Assembly (NCBI GenBank): GCA_030427925.1
Contig: JAUICJ010000008.1
Span: 54,834 to 118,833, forward strand
Length of the DNA: 64,000 bases
Reading direction: 5' to 3'
Source: Bacteroidia bacterium
GTDB lineage: Bacteria > Bacteroidota > Bacteroidia > Flavobacteriales_D > Sanyastnellaceae
The notes under the pieces were generated by a model, which was not told the origin of the DNA, ran no database searches, and saw nothing but the letters and a program-made list of their open reading frames with translations. Shown one piece after another: positions 34,397-42,561 of the stretch (the first letter of the stretch is position 1; every line of letters begins with the position of its first letter). Made by a program: the position numbers and the translations under genes.

Positions 34397-35923
34397 TTAT
34401 TTCCGGCCTTTGGGCTTAAAGGGGCTGGGCGTTCGTCGGTTCGAGGTTCCTTCGAACTTCTTCCCAAATTTTTTCTTGTGCCCCTTCTCATCGAAGCCCG
34501 GCTTGAACGATTTGCGCTTCATTTGCCGCGGTTCAGGCCGGTCGTCCTTGAAGTTCAGGTCTTTGCCAGTTCTCAATCCGGCGACTTCCCGCCGAACCAG
34601 CTGCTCCAAGAGCTCTTCCGCTGACATTCCCATGAACTGCACGGCAGCCAAGGCCAACAATTCCTCGGTGGCGAACGGCGAAGCCTCCGCAGCTTTCACT
34701 TCTTCAGCCCACGTTCGCACCCGTGCCGCCGCGATGTCCGTGGCACTGGGGATGCGCACTTCCTCAAATTCGATGTCCAACGCGCGCGACATGCGGTTCA
34801 CCGTGGCCTTTTCCTTTCGGTTGATGAACGCGATGGAGATGCCCTTTTTTCCCGCGCGCGCCGTGCGGCCCGAGCGGTGGGTGTAGTAGGCGTCGTCGTT
34901 GGGAAGGCTGTAATGGAACACGTGCGTTACGTCGTTCACGTCGATGCCCCGAGCGGCTACATCGGTGGCGATGAGGACTTGGAGTTCCCGCCGCTTGAAC
35001 CGCTGCATCACCCGGTCGCGCTGGGGCTGGGAGAGGTCGCCGTGCAACGCGTCCGCCCGGTAACCGAGCTTCATGAGGAGCTCGGCGAGGTCTTGAGCAT
35101 CGCGCTTCGTGCGGCAGAACACCACGCCGAACACGTCGGGGTCGGCGTCCATGAAGCGCATCAGCGCATCCGCTTTATCCGTGTGCCGGACCATCACATA
35201 TTGGTGCGCAATGTCGGTGTTCACGGATTGGCTCGGATCGACGCGAACTTCGTGCGGCTGGTCCATGTACTGCTTCACCATCCGCCGGATTTCCTTCGGC
35301 ATCGTGGCCGAAAACAGCCAGGTGCGCTTGGTTTCAGGCGTCAGTGCCAGGATGGCATCGAGGTCTTCCTGGAAGCCCATGTTGAGCATTTCGTCGGCTT
35401 CGTCGAGGATGAGCAACTGGATTTGGTCCAGCAGAATGGCCTGCCGGCGAGCCAAATCCAACAACCTGCCGGGCGTCGCAATCACCACGTGCGCACCCCG
35501 TCGAATCGCCTGCATCTGCGGCACGATGTGCGCCCCGCCGTACACAGCAACCGCCCGCAACCCCTTGAGCTGCTTCGCAAACAGCTCGACTTGCCCCGCA
35601 ATTTGCTGCCCCAACTCGCGCGTGGGGGCCAAAATCAGCGCCTGAACATGTGGCGTGCTCGTGTCGATCATTTCCAACATCGGCAGCGCAAAGGCAGCGG
35701 TTTTCCCGGTCCCGGTTTGCGCGAGTCCAATGAAATCCCGGTCTCCTCCGAGGAGCAGGGGGATGGCTTGTTCTTGAATGGTTGTGGGCTGGTCGAAGCC
35801 GAGTTCACCGATGGCTTGCAGGATCGGGGCCGAAAGGCCAAGGCGGTCAAATGAATTCAAACGGAGGCAATTGAGGCCGCAAGGTACGCCTGAACCCGGT
35901 TCGAAACGTCGTGAAGCGTGCAT
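34397..35923 (-). CDS. DEAD-box ATP-dependent RNA helicase
   Basis: This 508-residue RNA helicase has all core motifs in order: Q motif (GFDQPTTIQEQAIPLLL), motif I AQTGTGKTAAF, Ia PTRELGQQ, motif II LDEADEML, motif III FSATMP, motif V ATDVAARGIDV and motif VI YTHRSGRTARAGKKG. After a helical region comes a basic Lys/Arg-rich tail (KRKSFKPGFDEKGHKKKFGK) that probably binds RNA. It resembles RhlE/DeaD proteins involved in ribosome assembly and cold adaptation. Conservation begins at LNSFDRLGL, encoded from a TTG at 35860, so the true start may be there rather than at the ATG at 35923. Confidence 0.93.
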   Translation of the reverse strand: MHASRRFEPGSGVPCGLNCLRLNSFDRLGLSAPILQAIGELGFDQPTTIQEQAIPLLLGGDRDFIGLAQTGTGKTAAFALPMLEMIDTSTPHVQALILAPTRELGQQIAGQVELFAKQLKGLRAVAVYGGAHIVPQMQAIRRGAHVVIATPGRLLDLARRQAILLDQIQLLILDEADEMLNMGFQEDLDAILALTPETKRTWLFSATMPKEIRRMVKQYMDQPHEVRVDPSQSVNTDIAHQYVMVRHTDKADALMRFMDADPDVFGVVFCRTKRDAQDLAELLMKLGYRADALHGDLSQPQRDRVMQRFKRRELQVLIATDVAARGIDVNDVTHVFHYSLPNDDAYYTHRSGRTARAGKKGISIAFINRKEKATVNRMSRALDIEFEEVRIPSATDIAAARVRTWAEEVKAAEASPFATEELLALAAVQFMGMSAEELLEQLVRREVAGLRTGKDLNFKDDRPEPRQMKRKSFKPGFDEKGHKKKFGKKFEGTSNRRTPSPFKPKGRK

Positions 35924-36010
35924 TCACCTGATTGAAGTCACGCGGAGGTTTGGGAGGAGGGGCATCTTTGTGGTGGTTTATTCGTAATCTGCGGTTTCAA
36001 TTCCCTCACC

Positions 36011-37027
36011 ATGAAACAAGTTGCTTGCCTTTTGATTGTTGGATTTGCGCTCTTTTTCGGCGGAGCGGCGTTCGCACAGGACTCGACTTCGGATGCGGAT
36101 CGGTACGTGCGCATCGTCCTGAATGATGGCAGCATCAAAGAAGGGCGCTTCCTTGACATGACGGAGGACGTCGTGGTGCTCGACATGCCGATGCTTGGGG
36201 CCACCCGCTTTCCCAAGCACTTGATCCAGTACATGCAGGATTTGGAGGATTACCGTGGGCCGTCGTCGGAAAGGCGAGCTTATTCGGAGAACCCGCAAGC
36301 GAGCCGCTATTTCTTCGCCCCTTCGGGGATCCAGTTGAAAGCAAACGAAGGGTATTTTCAATCGAACATCGGACTGAACTCTGTGAATTACGGGCTCAAC
36401 GATGGGTTGACCGTCGGGGCGGTCTTGTCGTTTTTAGGGGGCGGTGGAGCGTTCAAGGTGGGGACGCAGGTCGGGGAGAAGACGCACATTTCTGCCGGGG
36501 GCATTGGGTTCACGGATTATTACGGGCTTTTGGATGAGCCGTTGGGGTTGGCCTTCATCAACGTGACGCGCGGAACGGAGCGCAAGAACATCACCCTCAA
36601 CTTAGGACTGGCGAATCGCGACGACGACCGGTTGTTTTACCGGGGGTATGAACAACAGGCCGATGGGTATTACCGGCCTACGGAACGCGCAAACGGCACC
36701 TCGCGGCCCTTCATCGTCAACGTGAGCGGGATGACGCCCATCGGCGACGCGCGCTGGCTGTTGACCGAGAACTATTTCATCGTCAATCGGGTGGAAGTGG
36801 GGGAGTACGGGAATGTCCCGCAAGGTGACGACATGTGGAGCGCATCCGTGCCGAGCACCGTGCAGGAGGGCGTGCATTGGGAACCGGGGGCGGCAAACAT
36901 CATGTCGCTGGGCATCCGAACCTTGAATCGCCGCACAGGCTGGTTGTGGGATTACGGGCTGGTCGGGGTGTTCGACGGGGGCAACGGGTTTGCCGCGCCG
37001 TGGTTCTCCTTCACGTTGGCCTTCTGA
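36011..37027 (+). CDS. Secreted or outer-membrane protein of unknown function
   Basis: A 338-residue protein with signal peptide (KQVACLLIVGFALFFGGAAFAQ). Residues 30-75 form a small Sm/SH3-like beta unit (RYVRIVLNDGSIKEGRFLDM, VVVLDMPMLGATRFPKH). From about residue 110 there are alternating strands with Gly-rich turns (YFQSNIGLNSVNYGLNDGLT, GAVLSFLGGGGAFKVG, IGFTDYYG) ending in FAAPWFSFTLAF, the pattern of an outer-membrane barrel. No specific family is known to me. Its 3' end overlaps the convergent small membrane gene by 76 nt. Confidence 0.75.
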   Translation: MKQVACLLIVGFALFFGGAAFAQDSTSDADRYVRIVLNDGSIKEGRFLDMTEDVVVLDMPMLGATRFPKHLIQYMQDLEDYRGPSSERRAYSENPQASRYFFAPSGIQLKANEGYFQSNIGLNSVNYGLNDGLTVGAVLSFLGGGGAFKVGTQVGEKTHISAGGIGFTDYYGLLDEPLGLAFINVTRGTERKNITLNLGLANRDDDRLFYRGYEQQADGYYRPTERANGTSRPFIVNVSGMTPIGDARWLLTENYFIVNRVEVGEYGNVPQGDDMWSASVPSTVQEGVHWEPGAANIMSLGIRTLNRRTGWLWDYGLVGVFDGGNGFAAPWFSFTLAF

Positions 37028-37188
37028 CGCCGCAAGCCCAACGCCTTTCGGAGTTTCAACTTCCACATCGCCAATTGCCGGCGGCGGATGATTCCTCGTG
37101 AAATCAGCCAAAACACGAGCAGCCAAGCGAGTCCCTTCAGCAGGAAGAACATAAATCCGGCCACGCCGATGGTTTTCAGCCACTCCAT
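36952..37188 (-). CDS. Small membrane protein
   Basis: A 78-residue protein with one or two membrane helices in the first 33 residues (LKTIGVAGFMFFLLKGLAWL then LVFWLISRGI), followed by a basic cytoplasmic segment (IRRRQ...KLKLRKALGLRRQKA) and a polar end. It follows the positive-inside rule. No function is known. It overlaps the neighbouring plus-strand gene tail to tail by 76 nt, so the C-terminal 25 residues are constrained by the opposite strand. The membrane pattern and clean ATG argue that it is real. Confidence 0.55.
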   Translation of the reverse strand: MEWLKTIGVAGFMFFLLKGLAWLLVFWLISRGIIRRRQLAMWKLKLRKALGLRRQKANVKENHGAANPLPPSNTPTSP

Positions 37189-37286
37189 GATGTGGCAAAG
37201 GTACGGGGCGGTTCACCTTGCGGGGCCGCCATTTCCTTTCAATTCGCGCTCAAAGGCCGAATTCTGACACTACCCAAGCAAAGCGA

Positions 37287-38786
37287 TCACGGCGCAGTGG
37301 TGCACCAGGTACCGAAGATGCTGAGCAGGGAGAGCAAATCGCCCGTGGAAATCTGGCCGTTGCCATCGAGGTCGCCGAGGCAGGTCGAGTCGTCGGGGTA
37401 GAGGCAGTGCAGGGTTTGGAAGCAGGCCTCACCCGTGAAATTCAGGGCGAGCGGATCGGAGCAGCCCACCGTCAACACCGTGGGTTCTGAGCCGGCCGCG
37501 GGCACGATGATTTGGCGCAGCGTGGCCGCATTGCCGCACGCATCGGTCGCCGTCGTCAGCCGCACAATGCGCCCGGTGAAGCAATCGGTGCTGTCTGACC
37601 AAGCCAATTCCACGGGACCGCTGCACGCATCCTCGGCCTGGGCAGTGGACGCCAGTGGCGGCCAATCCTCGCCGGACCACACCACCTCTGCGGGGCTCGC
37701 ATAAAACGCTGGGGCGGTTTGGTCCACCACGTGCAGCAATTGCACGGCCTCTGCCACCGCACCGTCGGCATCTTCAACCCGCAACTGCCGTTCGATCGTG
37801 AACGTACCCGGGCACGGCCCCAACAACGTATCCACCTCCTCCGTCACGGGCAGTTCAACGAACGCCGATTCGCTGCCGAAATGACCCGCAATGCGATCGC
37901 GGCCTTTCACCTCGGGCCATTCCTCGCGCGGGGTTCCACAGGAGATTTCCTCCTCCGGTCGATGCCAAATCCGGGGTTCATGGTTGCCGGCCACTTCAAT
38001 GCTTTGCGTGCCGATGGCTGTGCTTGAATTGCAGCCGATTTGGAGGACTTCGAAGCTTCCGTTCGTAGCCGATTTCGTGCGGTAGAGCCGCGAGGCTTGA
38101 ACACCGGACCAACCAACCTGCGCAGGTTCCAACGGACCGACTCCCCATTCGCTGGCATCGAAATCCTCCAAGGGCACCGAAATGGTCGGCTCGACGGAAG
38201 CGCCTTGCCCCGATTCCGGGGCAACGGTCAGGCGCTTAAACGCGTGCCGGGTCACTTCGCCGCACGCGGCAGTGGCCTCCCAGACCACCCACACCGCACC
38301 GTGCCCACACGCATCCCGCCACAACAGGTGTTCGGTTTCGACAATTCGGACGGCGTTGCCCGAACCGTCGGTGGCTTCTGCAGTCGTGGCCACTGAAGCC
38401 CCGAACGCCACTTCCAGCGACTCCGGAAGCACTGAAAAGGTCGGGGCACAGCTGCCACCGGCCTCGCTTTGAGGCAACGGTTCAGGGGCCAACACGTGAA
38501 TGAACTGCTGGGCCTTCAATTCCCGTTTTTCGCACGGGCACGTCGAGGAAAACGTGCGCACCACCGTGTAGCTGCCGTCACCTGCGCTGGGCAAGGTGGT
38601 TTCCTCGGTCAGGAGGTCTTGCGCGGCGTCACAGGTGCTCAGGAGCAAGGGGGTGCCCCAGTCGCGTTGGACGTCTGCGCGGACCCAAAGGTCAGGAGGT
38701 GCAATGATTTGGCTTCGAGGCCCTTGAGCCTGGCAAATCGCGGCCCAAGCGAGCAGAATGGCAGAAGTCAGGATTCGGAAAACCAT
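37287..38786 (-). CDS. Secreted protein ending in an EF-hand/dockerin-like motif
   Basis: A 499-residue secreted protein with signal peptide (FRILTSAILLAWAAICQAQ). The body is beta-rich with regularly spaced cysteines and two HYR/immunoglobulin-like stretches (TDGSGNAVRIVETEHLLW, DQTAPAFYASPAEVVWSGE, TTATDACGNAATLRQIIVPA). The end is GDLDGNGQISTGDLLSLLS, a calcium-binding EF-hand loop as in dockerin type I or thrombospondin-type repeats, closed by CTTAP. Such EF-hand ends recur on large Flavobacteriales surface proteins. The start at 38786 is the ATG of the signal peptide; upstream in-frame codons are not conserved in character. Confidence 0.78.
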   Translation of the reverse strand: MVFRILTSAILLAWAAICQAQGPRSQIIAPPDLWVRADVQRDWGTPLLLSTCDAAQDLLTEETTLPSAGDGSYTVVRTFSSTCPCEKRELKAQQFIHVLAPEPLPQSEAGGSCAPTFSVLPESLEVAFGASVATTAEATDGSGNAVRIVETEHLLWRDACGHGAVWVVWEATAACGEVTRHAFKRLTVAPESGQGASVEPTISVPLEDFDASEWGVGPLEPAQVGWSGVQASRLYRTKSATNGSFEVLQIGCNSSTAIGTQSIEVAGNHEPRIWHRPEEEISCGTPREEWPEVKGRDRIAGHFGSESAFVELPVTEEVDTLLGPCPGTFTIERQLRVEDADGAVAEAVQLLHVVDQTAPAFYASPAEVVWSGEDWPPLASTAQAEDACSGPVELAWSDSTDCFTGRIVRLTTATDACGNAATLRQIIVPAAGSEPTVLTVGCSDPLALNFTGEACFQTLHCLYPDDSTCLGDLDGNGQISTGDLLSLLSIFGTWCTTAP

Positions 38787-38911
38787 GCAGGAATTTACAA
38801 CGATTTTACGATGAATGCCATTATTTCTCGTCCAAATCCGGAATGCGCTCCTCCTTGCCCACATGATGCAAATCAGCCGGAGGAACAGCGGACGCGGCGT
38901 AACCTTGCGGC

Positions 38912-39112
38912 ATGAAACAGAACATCGGAACCGGAGACCGCGTGGTGCGGCTCATCGCGGCGCTTGTCCTCGCAGGACTTTACTTCACAGGCATCCTTGC
39001 GGGAACCGCAGGGGCCATCGCAGTGGGGCTGGCCGCCGTCCTCGTGTTGACTTCGTTCTTGCGCTTTTGCCCGTTGTACTTGCCGTTCGGCATCCGGACG
39101 CGCCGCGATTGA
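38912..39112 (+). CDS. YgaP-like (DUF2892) small membrane protein
   Basis: A 66-residue protein matching the DUF2892 family of two-helix membrane proteins. It opens with the family signature KQNIGTGDRVVRLIAALVLA, continues with a second helix (AGAIAVGLAAVLVLTSFLRF) and ends CPLYLPFGIRT, where the C-P-x-Y-x-P-x-G motif is typical. Relatives are often fused to rhodanese domains; the free form has no assigned role. TAACCTTG lies 4 nt before the ATG. The stop is 8 nt from that of the convergent Fic gene. Confidence 0.9.
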   Translation: MKQNIGTGDRVVRLIAALVLAGLYFTGILAGTAGAIAVGLAAVLVLTSFLRFCPLYLPFGIRTRRD

Positions 39113-39120
39113 CCGCGTTT

Positions 39121-39723
39121 TCAGGAACGCGCAAAGGCCAAAAGCGGTCCGAAATCCCCTCGGTCCGCCGCCCGCATCGCCGTCAAGTACTGGTCCCGGA
39201 TGGCCCCGACGTCGTGGAGCAGCGGATCGCCCGCATGCCGCCCCCATGAAAACGGCGCTCCACCATAGAGGCGCGTGACGATGAGGTCGGCCACCAATCG
39301 GCTGTGCCGGCCATTCCCATTCGGAAAGCAGTGGATGCTGACGAGCCGGTGTTTGAACCGCAACGCGAGCTCATCCGCGGGAAACGTCTGCGCTTCGTGC
39401 CAAAACAACGCATCGTCGCACAGCTTCTTCAGCTCGATGCCGATTTGCCATTTGCCCACCCCGATGTTCTTATCGGTGGTGCGAAACTGGCCCGCCCAGC
39501 GCCAAACCTCCCCGAACATCAGCTTGTGCAACCGCCGAAGGAACCGCTCGCTGAACAGCATCGCGGGTGTAATGCGCAGCGCAGCCACCTTCAGTTTCGC
39601 CGATTCGATGTTGTGCTGCTCGTGCTCATCGAGCTCGTGCCGCGAGGCCACCCCATGAAGTTTCAGCCCTTCGGCTTCGTCGGGGTCGAGGGCGGTTTGG
39701 CCGTGGTGGTTTCGGTGCATCAT
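39121..39723 (-). CDS. Fic-domain protein, mobile mystery protein B
   Basis: A 200-residue protein with the Fic fold. The active-site motif is SIHCFPNGNGRHSRLVADLI, matching HxFxxGNGRxxR, so the AMP- or phospho-transferring site looks intact. Upstream features (LFSERFLRRLHKLMFGEVWRW-like helices, AGQFRTTDKNIGVGKWQ) match the family TIGRFAMs calls mobile mystery protein B. The partner gene encoding mobile mystery protein A ends 5 nt upstream, so the pair is one transcription unit. No inhibitory (S/T)xxxE(G/N) helix is obvious within this protein, so control could come from the partner. Toxin-antitoxin behaviour is possible but not shown. Confidence 0.9.
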   Translation of the reverse strand: MMHRNHHGQTALDPDEAEGLKLHGVASRHELDEHEQHNIESAKLKVAALRITPAMLFSERFLRRLHKLMFGEVWRWAGQFRTTDKNIGVGKWQIGIELKKLCDDALFWHEAQTFPADELALRFKHRLVSIHCFPNGNGRHSRLVADLIVTRLYGGAPFSWGRHAGDPLLHDVGAIRDQYLTAMRAADRGDFGPLLAFARS

Positions 39724-39728
39724 GTTCC

Positions 39729-40190
39729 TCAGTCCCACAGCGTTTTCGGCAGTTCGCGCCGGATTTCGGCTGCGCGTTCGTCGATGGCTCGTCGAATGCG
39801 TTCCGCCGAAGGCGCCTGGTCTTCCAGCGACATGGTCTGCAACGTGCGCTGCACGATTTCCGTCGCCAAATCCCGCGCCTTCCGATCCACATAGCCACTG
39901 AGGTTGTCGTCCTCCACCGGCACGAACCCGTAGACGAGCCGCAGCCCGAGCGCCTGCCCCACGCTCCGCAACGTGTTGAGGCGAATGCTCCCTTCCCGCT
40001 CCCGTTTCTCCAAGGCCATCATGCTTTGGCGGGTGACGCCCATCTTTCGAGCCAGTTGCTCCAGCGACATGCCCAACGCCCCCCGCACAGCGCGCACCCA
40101 CCCCATTGGAAATTCCGCATCGCGGCCCGCTTCTTCCAGCCGGGCCATGCGCCGGTCGAGCTGTTCGATTTGCAAATTTCGGTGTGCCAT
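39729..40190 (-). CDS. XRE-type HTH protein, mobile mystery protein A
   Basis: A 153-residue protein. Residues 30-85 form a Cro/C1-type helix-turn-helix (GWVRAVRGALGMSLEQLARK, MGVTRQSMMALEKREREGSI). The following region (LGLRLVYGFVPVEDDNL) and the helical C-terminus (AIDERAAEIRRELPKTLW) match mobile mystery protein A. It precedes the Fic gene by 5 nt and probably represses the pair from the palindrome found upstream. The start at 40190 is the ATG just downstream of the -7-like TACATTTG (complement of 40231-40238). Confidence 0.9.
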   Translation of the reverse strand: MAHRNLQIEQLDRRMARLEEAGRDAEFPMGWVRAVRGALGMSLEQLARKMGVTRQSMMALEKREREGSIRLNTLRSVGQALGLRLVYGFVPVEDDNLSGYVDRKARDLATEIVQRTLQTMSLEDQAPSAERIRRAIDERAAEIRRELPKTLWD

Positions 40191-40245
40191 GATCGTGCGC
40201 TTGTCAGTGTTTAGGCTGCTTTTTCTCGCACAAATGTAAACGCAT

Positions 40246-40276
40246 AGACTGACAAAAGGTTGCTTTTTGTCAGTCT
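40246..40276. promoter_or_regulatory. Palindromic operator candidate of the mobile mystery A/B pair
   Basis: Inverted repeat AGACTGACAAAA (40246-40257) and TTTTGTCAGTCT (40265-40276) with a 7-nt spacer. A third half-site TTGTCAGT lies at about 40201-40208, between the palindrome and the start of the XRE gene. The -7-like box sits between the sites, so binding by the XRE protein would block its own promoter. Confidence 0.6.
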
Positions 40277-40287
40277 TCAGGTTGACG

Positions 40288-41151
40288 TCAGCAGCAGGAA
40301 GTGCCGCTGCAACAGGGTTCGATGGGCGCTGCACCCGGGGCGTCGCTCGGTTTTCGGCCGAAGACGGTGATGGAGAAGATGCCCGTTTCGCGCGCTGCGA
40401 AGGCGGCGATTTGGTCGGGGGTGAGGTAGCGTTCCAGGACGTCGTCGGGCAGCAGGATGGGTTTCGACTTCTGGACGGAGACCGCCTCGAAGCCTGCAGC
40501 TGCGAGCTGCGCCAAGTAGTCGTCCCGCTGGATGGCGCCTGCCACGCAGCCGGCGTAGAGTTCGGCGGCGCTGCGGAGTTCGTCCGGCAGTTCGCCGACG
40601 AGGACGACGTCGGACACGCTGAAGTGCGCGCCGGGTTTCAAGACCCGGAACATCTCGGCGAAGACGCGGGGTTTGTCCGGCACGAGGTTCAGGACGCAGT
40701 TGCTGATGACGACGTCGACCGATCCGTCGCCCACGGGCAGGTCGTCGATGTCGCCCGCCCGGAATTCCACGTTGTTGTACCCCAGGGCGTCCGCATTCGC
40801 GCGGGCTTTCGCCAGCATGGCCGGCGTGAAGTCGACCCCGATGACCTTGCCCGTCGGACCGACCTCGTGGCGGGCGACGAAGCAGTCGTTGCCGGCGCCG
40901 GAGCCCAGGTCGAGCACGGTTTGGCCTCGCTTCAAAAGCGCATGCTCCACCGGCAGGCCGCAGCCCAAGCCCAAATCCGCTTCCGGCGCATACCCGCCCG
41001 TCCCCGTGTAATCGTCCATCATGATGTGGTACACCTTGTTCGAAACGGGCCCCGCACCGCAGCACGAGGCGGCGTTGTCGGCGGGGTCCTGGTGGGCGAT
41101 TTCCGCGTATTTGTCGCGGACGATGGCCTTGAGTTCTTCAGCAGTCGGCAT
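40288..41151 (-). CDS. arsM: Arsenite methyltransferase
   Basis: A 287-residue SAM-dependent methyltransferase that methylates As(III). SAM motifs are GQTVLDLGSGAGNDCFVARH and VIGVDFTPAMLAKAR. The conserved cysteines of ArsM are present: CC in the N-terminal part (NAASCCGAGP), C in VISNCVLNLVPDK and C in LYAGCVAGAI. The C-terminus EPCCSGTSCC adds four more cysteines, as in many bacterial ArsM proteins. TAAATTGC lies 4 nt before the ATG. No arsR or arsB is adjacent, so regulation by ArsR is not evident. The gene sits next to the mobile mystery pair, within a possibly acquired segment. Confidence 0.95.
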   Translation of the reverse strand: MPTAEELKAIVRDKYAEIAHQDPADNAASCCGAGPVSNKVYHIMMDDYTGTGGYAPEADLGLGCGLPVEHALLKRGQTVLDLGSGAGNDCFVARHEVGPTGKVIGVDFTPAMLAKARANADALGYNNVEFRAGDIDDLPVGDGSVDVVISNCVLNLVPDKPRVFAEMFRVLKPGAHFSVSDVVLVGELPDELRSAAELYAGCVAGAIQRDDYLAQLAAAGFEAVSVQKSKPILLPDDVLERYLTPDQIAAFAARETGIFSITVFGRKPSDAPGAAPIEPCCSGTSCC

Positions 41152-41190
41152 GCGCGCAATTTACGGCGGCCGGGCGCGTATTTTCGTGAC

Positions 41191-41853
41191 ATGAATGCGT
41201 TTCTGGTGTGCGCCTTGTGCGCGTGGGGACCGGCGGAATGGCCGGATTCGATGCACGTGGCGGCGGTGCCGTTTTTGAATGTGCGGTCGGTGGATTTGGG
41301 CCAAATCCACCTCGAGCTGCCCGACGGCACGCCCATCGCTTCCCATCGGCTCGCCCACACGGGCCGGCGCGACACCATCAACGGGCTGGCCGGCGAATGG
41401 CTGGCCCTCGATGACACCCTGCGCCTGTTCGACGCGTACCTCTGGCCCGCGGACCCGCCCCGGAGCATCGAGGAGGAAACCGCCGACGGCCCCGTGTTCA
41501 GTGACGAATGGTTCGGCGATTACATCCTGCGGGTGGTCGACGGGATCCACATCGCCCGCGCCTACGAGCACTACGAGGACTTCGGCGGGCCGAGTGGAGA
41601 AACGTTTGGCATCGACGTTTTTTGCACGACCGGGCAAGCGCTCAACCTGTTCCGCCGCTTGTTGCGATCGCGGTTTGTTTCCCAAGACGATGCCCGGGCT
41701 GGGCTCGACCGCATCCTCTCGGGGGGCTGGGACGGGGAGGACCCACTGGTCTTCGGCTGGGGCGGCGAAGGCGGCGGATTTTCCTTGGTGCTCAAAGCCT
41801 CCGATCGAACGGACGGCGCGTGGTGCATCGAGTACGCGATGGGCACCTGCTGA
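41191..41853 (+). CDS. Protein of unknown function
   Basis: A 220-residue protein without a recognised family. The first 20 residues are moderately hydrophobic with two Cys (FLVCALCAW), perhaps a weak signal. The rest is acidic and mixed alpha/beta, with NVRSVDLGQIHLELPDGTPI, a DTLRLFDAYLWPADPP segment, FGDYILRVVDGIHIARAYEH and a Gly-rich end (WGGEGGGFSLVLK). TATTTTCG lies 4 nt before the ATG and arsM is divergent at 39 nt. The stop is 6 nt from that of the convergent AhpD-like gene. Confidence 0.7.
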   Translation: MNAFLVCALCAWGPAEWPDSMHVAAVPFLNVRSVDLGQIHLELPDGTPIASHRLAHTGRRDTINGLAGEWLALDDTLRLFDAYLWPADPPRSIEEETADGPVFSDEWFGDYILRVVDGIHIARAYEHYEDFGGPSGETFGIDVFCTTGQALNLFRRLLRSRFVSQDDARAGLDRILSGGWDGEDPLVFGWGGEGGGFSLVLKASDRTDGAWCIEYAMGTC

Positions 41854-41859
41854 ACGGGA

Positions 41860-42483
41860 TCAGCTCGTCCGAACGGCCGGCCTTTGCAGCAGGCCCCGAA
41901 CGAGCGCATGACCGAGGGCAAGGGGCAGCATCGCCCAAAACCCCAGCACCATGCCCCACTCGTACCCGACGGAACTGTCCGTGTAGGGCGCTCCGTTGCG
42001 CCGCGCCCGCCGCGCGCTCAACGGCAGGCCGATGAGGTTGCCGGCGAGCATGAGTTGCATGGCGGCGAGCAGGATGCGCGACTGCGCCGAACCGTAGGCA
42101 TCCACGAAGGCCGCGTACGCCGCAGCACTGGGCTCGCCGCGGGTTTCCGCGAAGTGTTCGGCGAACAGGAGCGCCTTCGCTTCGGCCGGGTCGGGCTCAT
42201 CGATGGTACCCGTCAAGTAGCCCGTGATTTCGTCCTCGGAAAGTCCCATTTCCAAGGCCATGCGCGAGTGGACGTAGGAACAAACTGCACACGCGCTCAC
42301 CGCCGTCACCGCGAGTTGCACGCGTTCGAGGAACGCATGGGGCACGATCGGCTTCCGCCGGTTCCGGGCAAAGGCCACCGCAGCGGGGAAGGCGAAGACG
42401 AGGGAGGTGTAGAGATCTGCCGGCGTCACCTTGCGGGTGAAGGAGGTGCGCGCGGCGATGGCGTCGGGAATGAATGCGGGCAT
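41860..42483 (-). CDS. Carboxymuconolactone decarboxylase/AhpD-like protein
   Basis: A 207-residue helical protein of the AhpD-like superfamily. The redox motif CxxC plus the downstream His is visible as SACAVCSYVHSRMALEMGLS (about residues 66-85). The rest is helical (AEAKALLFAEHFAETRGEPS, SRILLAAMQLMLAGNLIGLP) and a hydrophobic helix lies near the C-terminus (GMVLGFWAMLPLALGHALV). AhpD-like proteins act as alkylhydroperoxidases or protein disulfide reductants. The ATG at 42483 is preferred over an in-frame TTG two codons upstream. Confidence 0.85.
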   Translation of the reverse strand: MPAFIPDAIAARTSFTRKVTPADLYTSLVFAFPAAVAFARNRRKPIVPHAFLERVQLAVTAVSACAVCSYVHSRMALEMGLSEDEITGYLTGTIDEPDPAEAKALLFAEHFAETRGEPSAAAYAAFVDAYGSAQSRILLAAMQLMLAGNLIGLPLSARRARRNGAPYTDSSVGYEWGMVLGFWAMLPLALGHALVRGLLQRPAVRTS

Positions 42484-42561
42484 GGGCAAAGGTCCCGCGC
42501 CCCGCGCGCTCGTTGTGTGACCCAGGTTGAACTTATCGGAAGTTCGTTCGTTTATTTGGGC

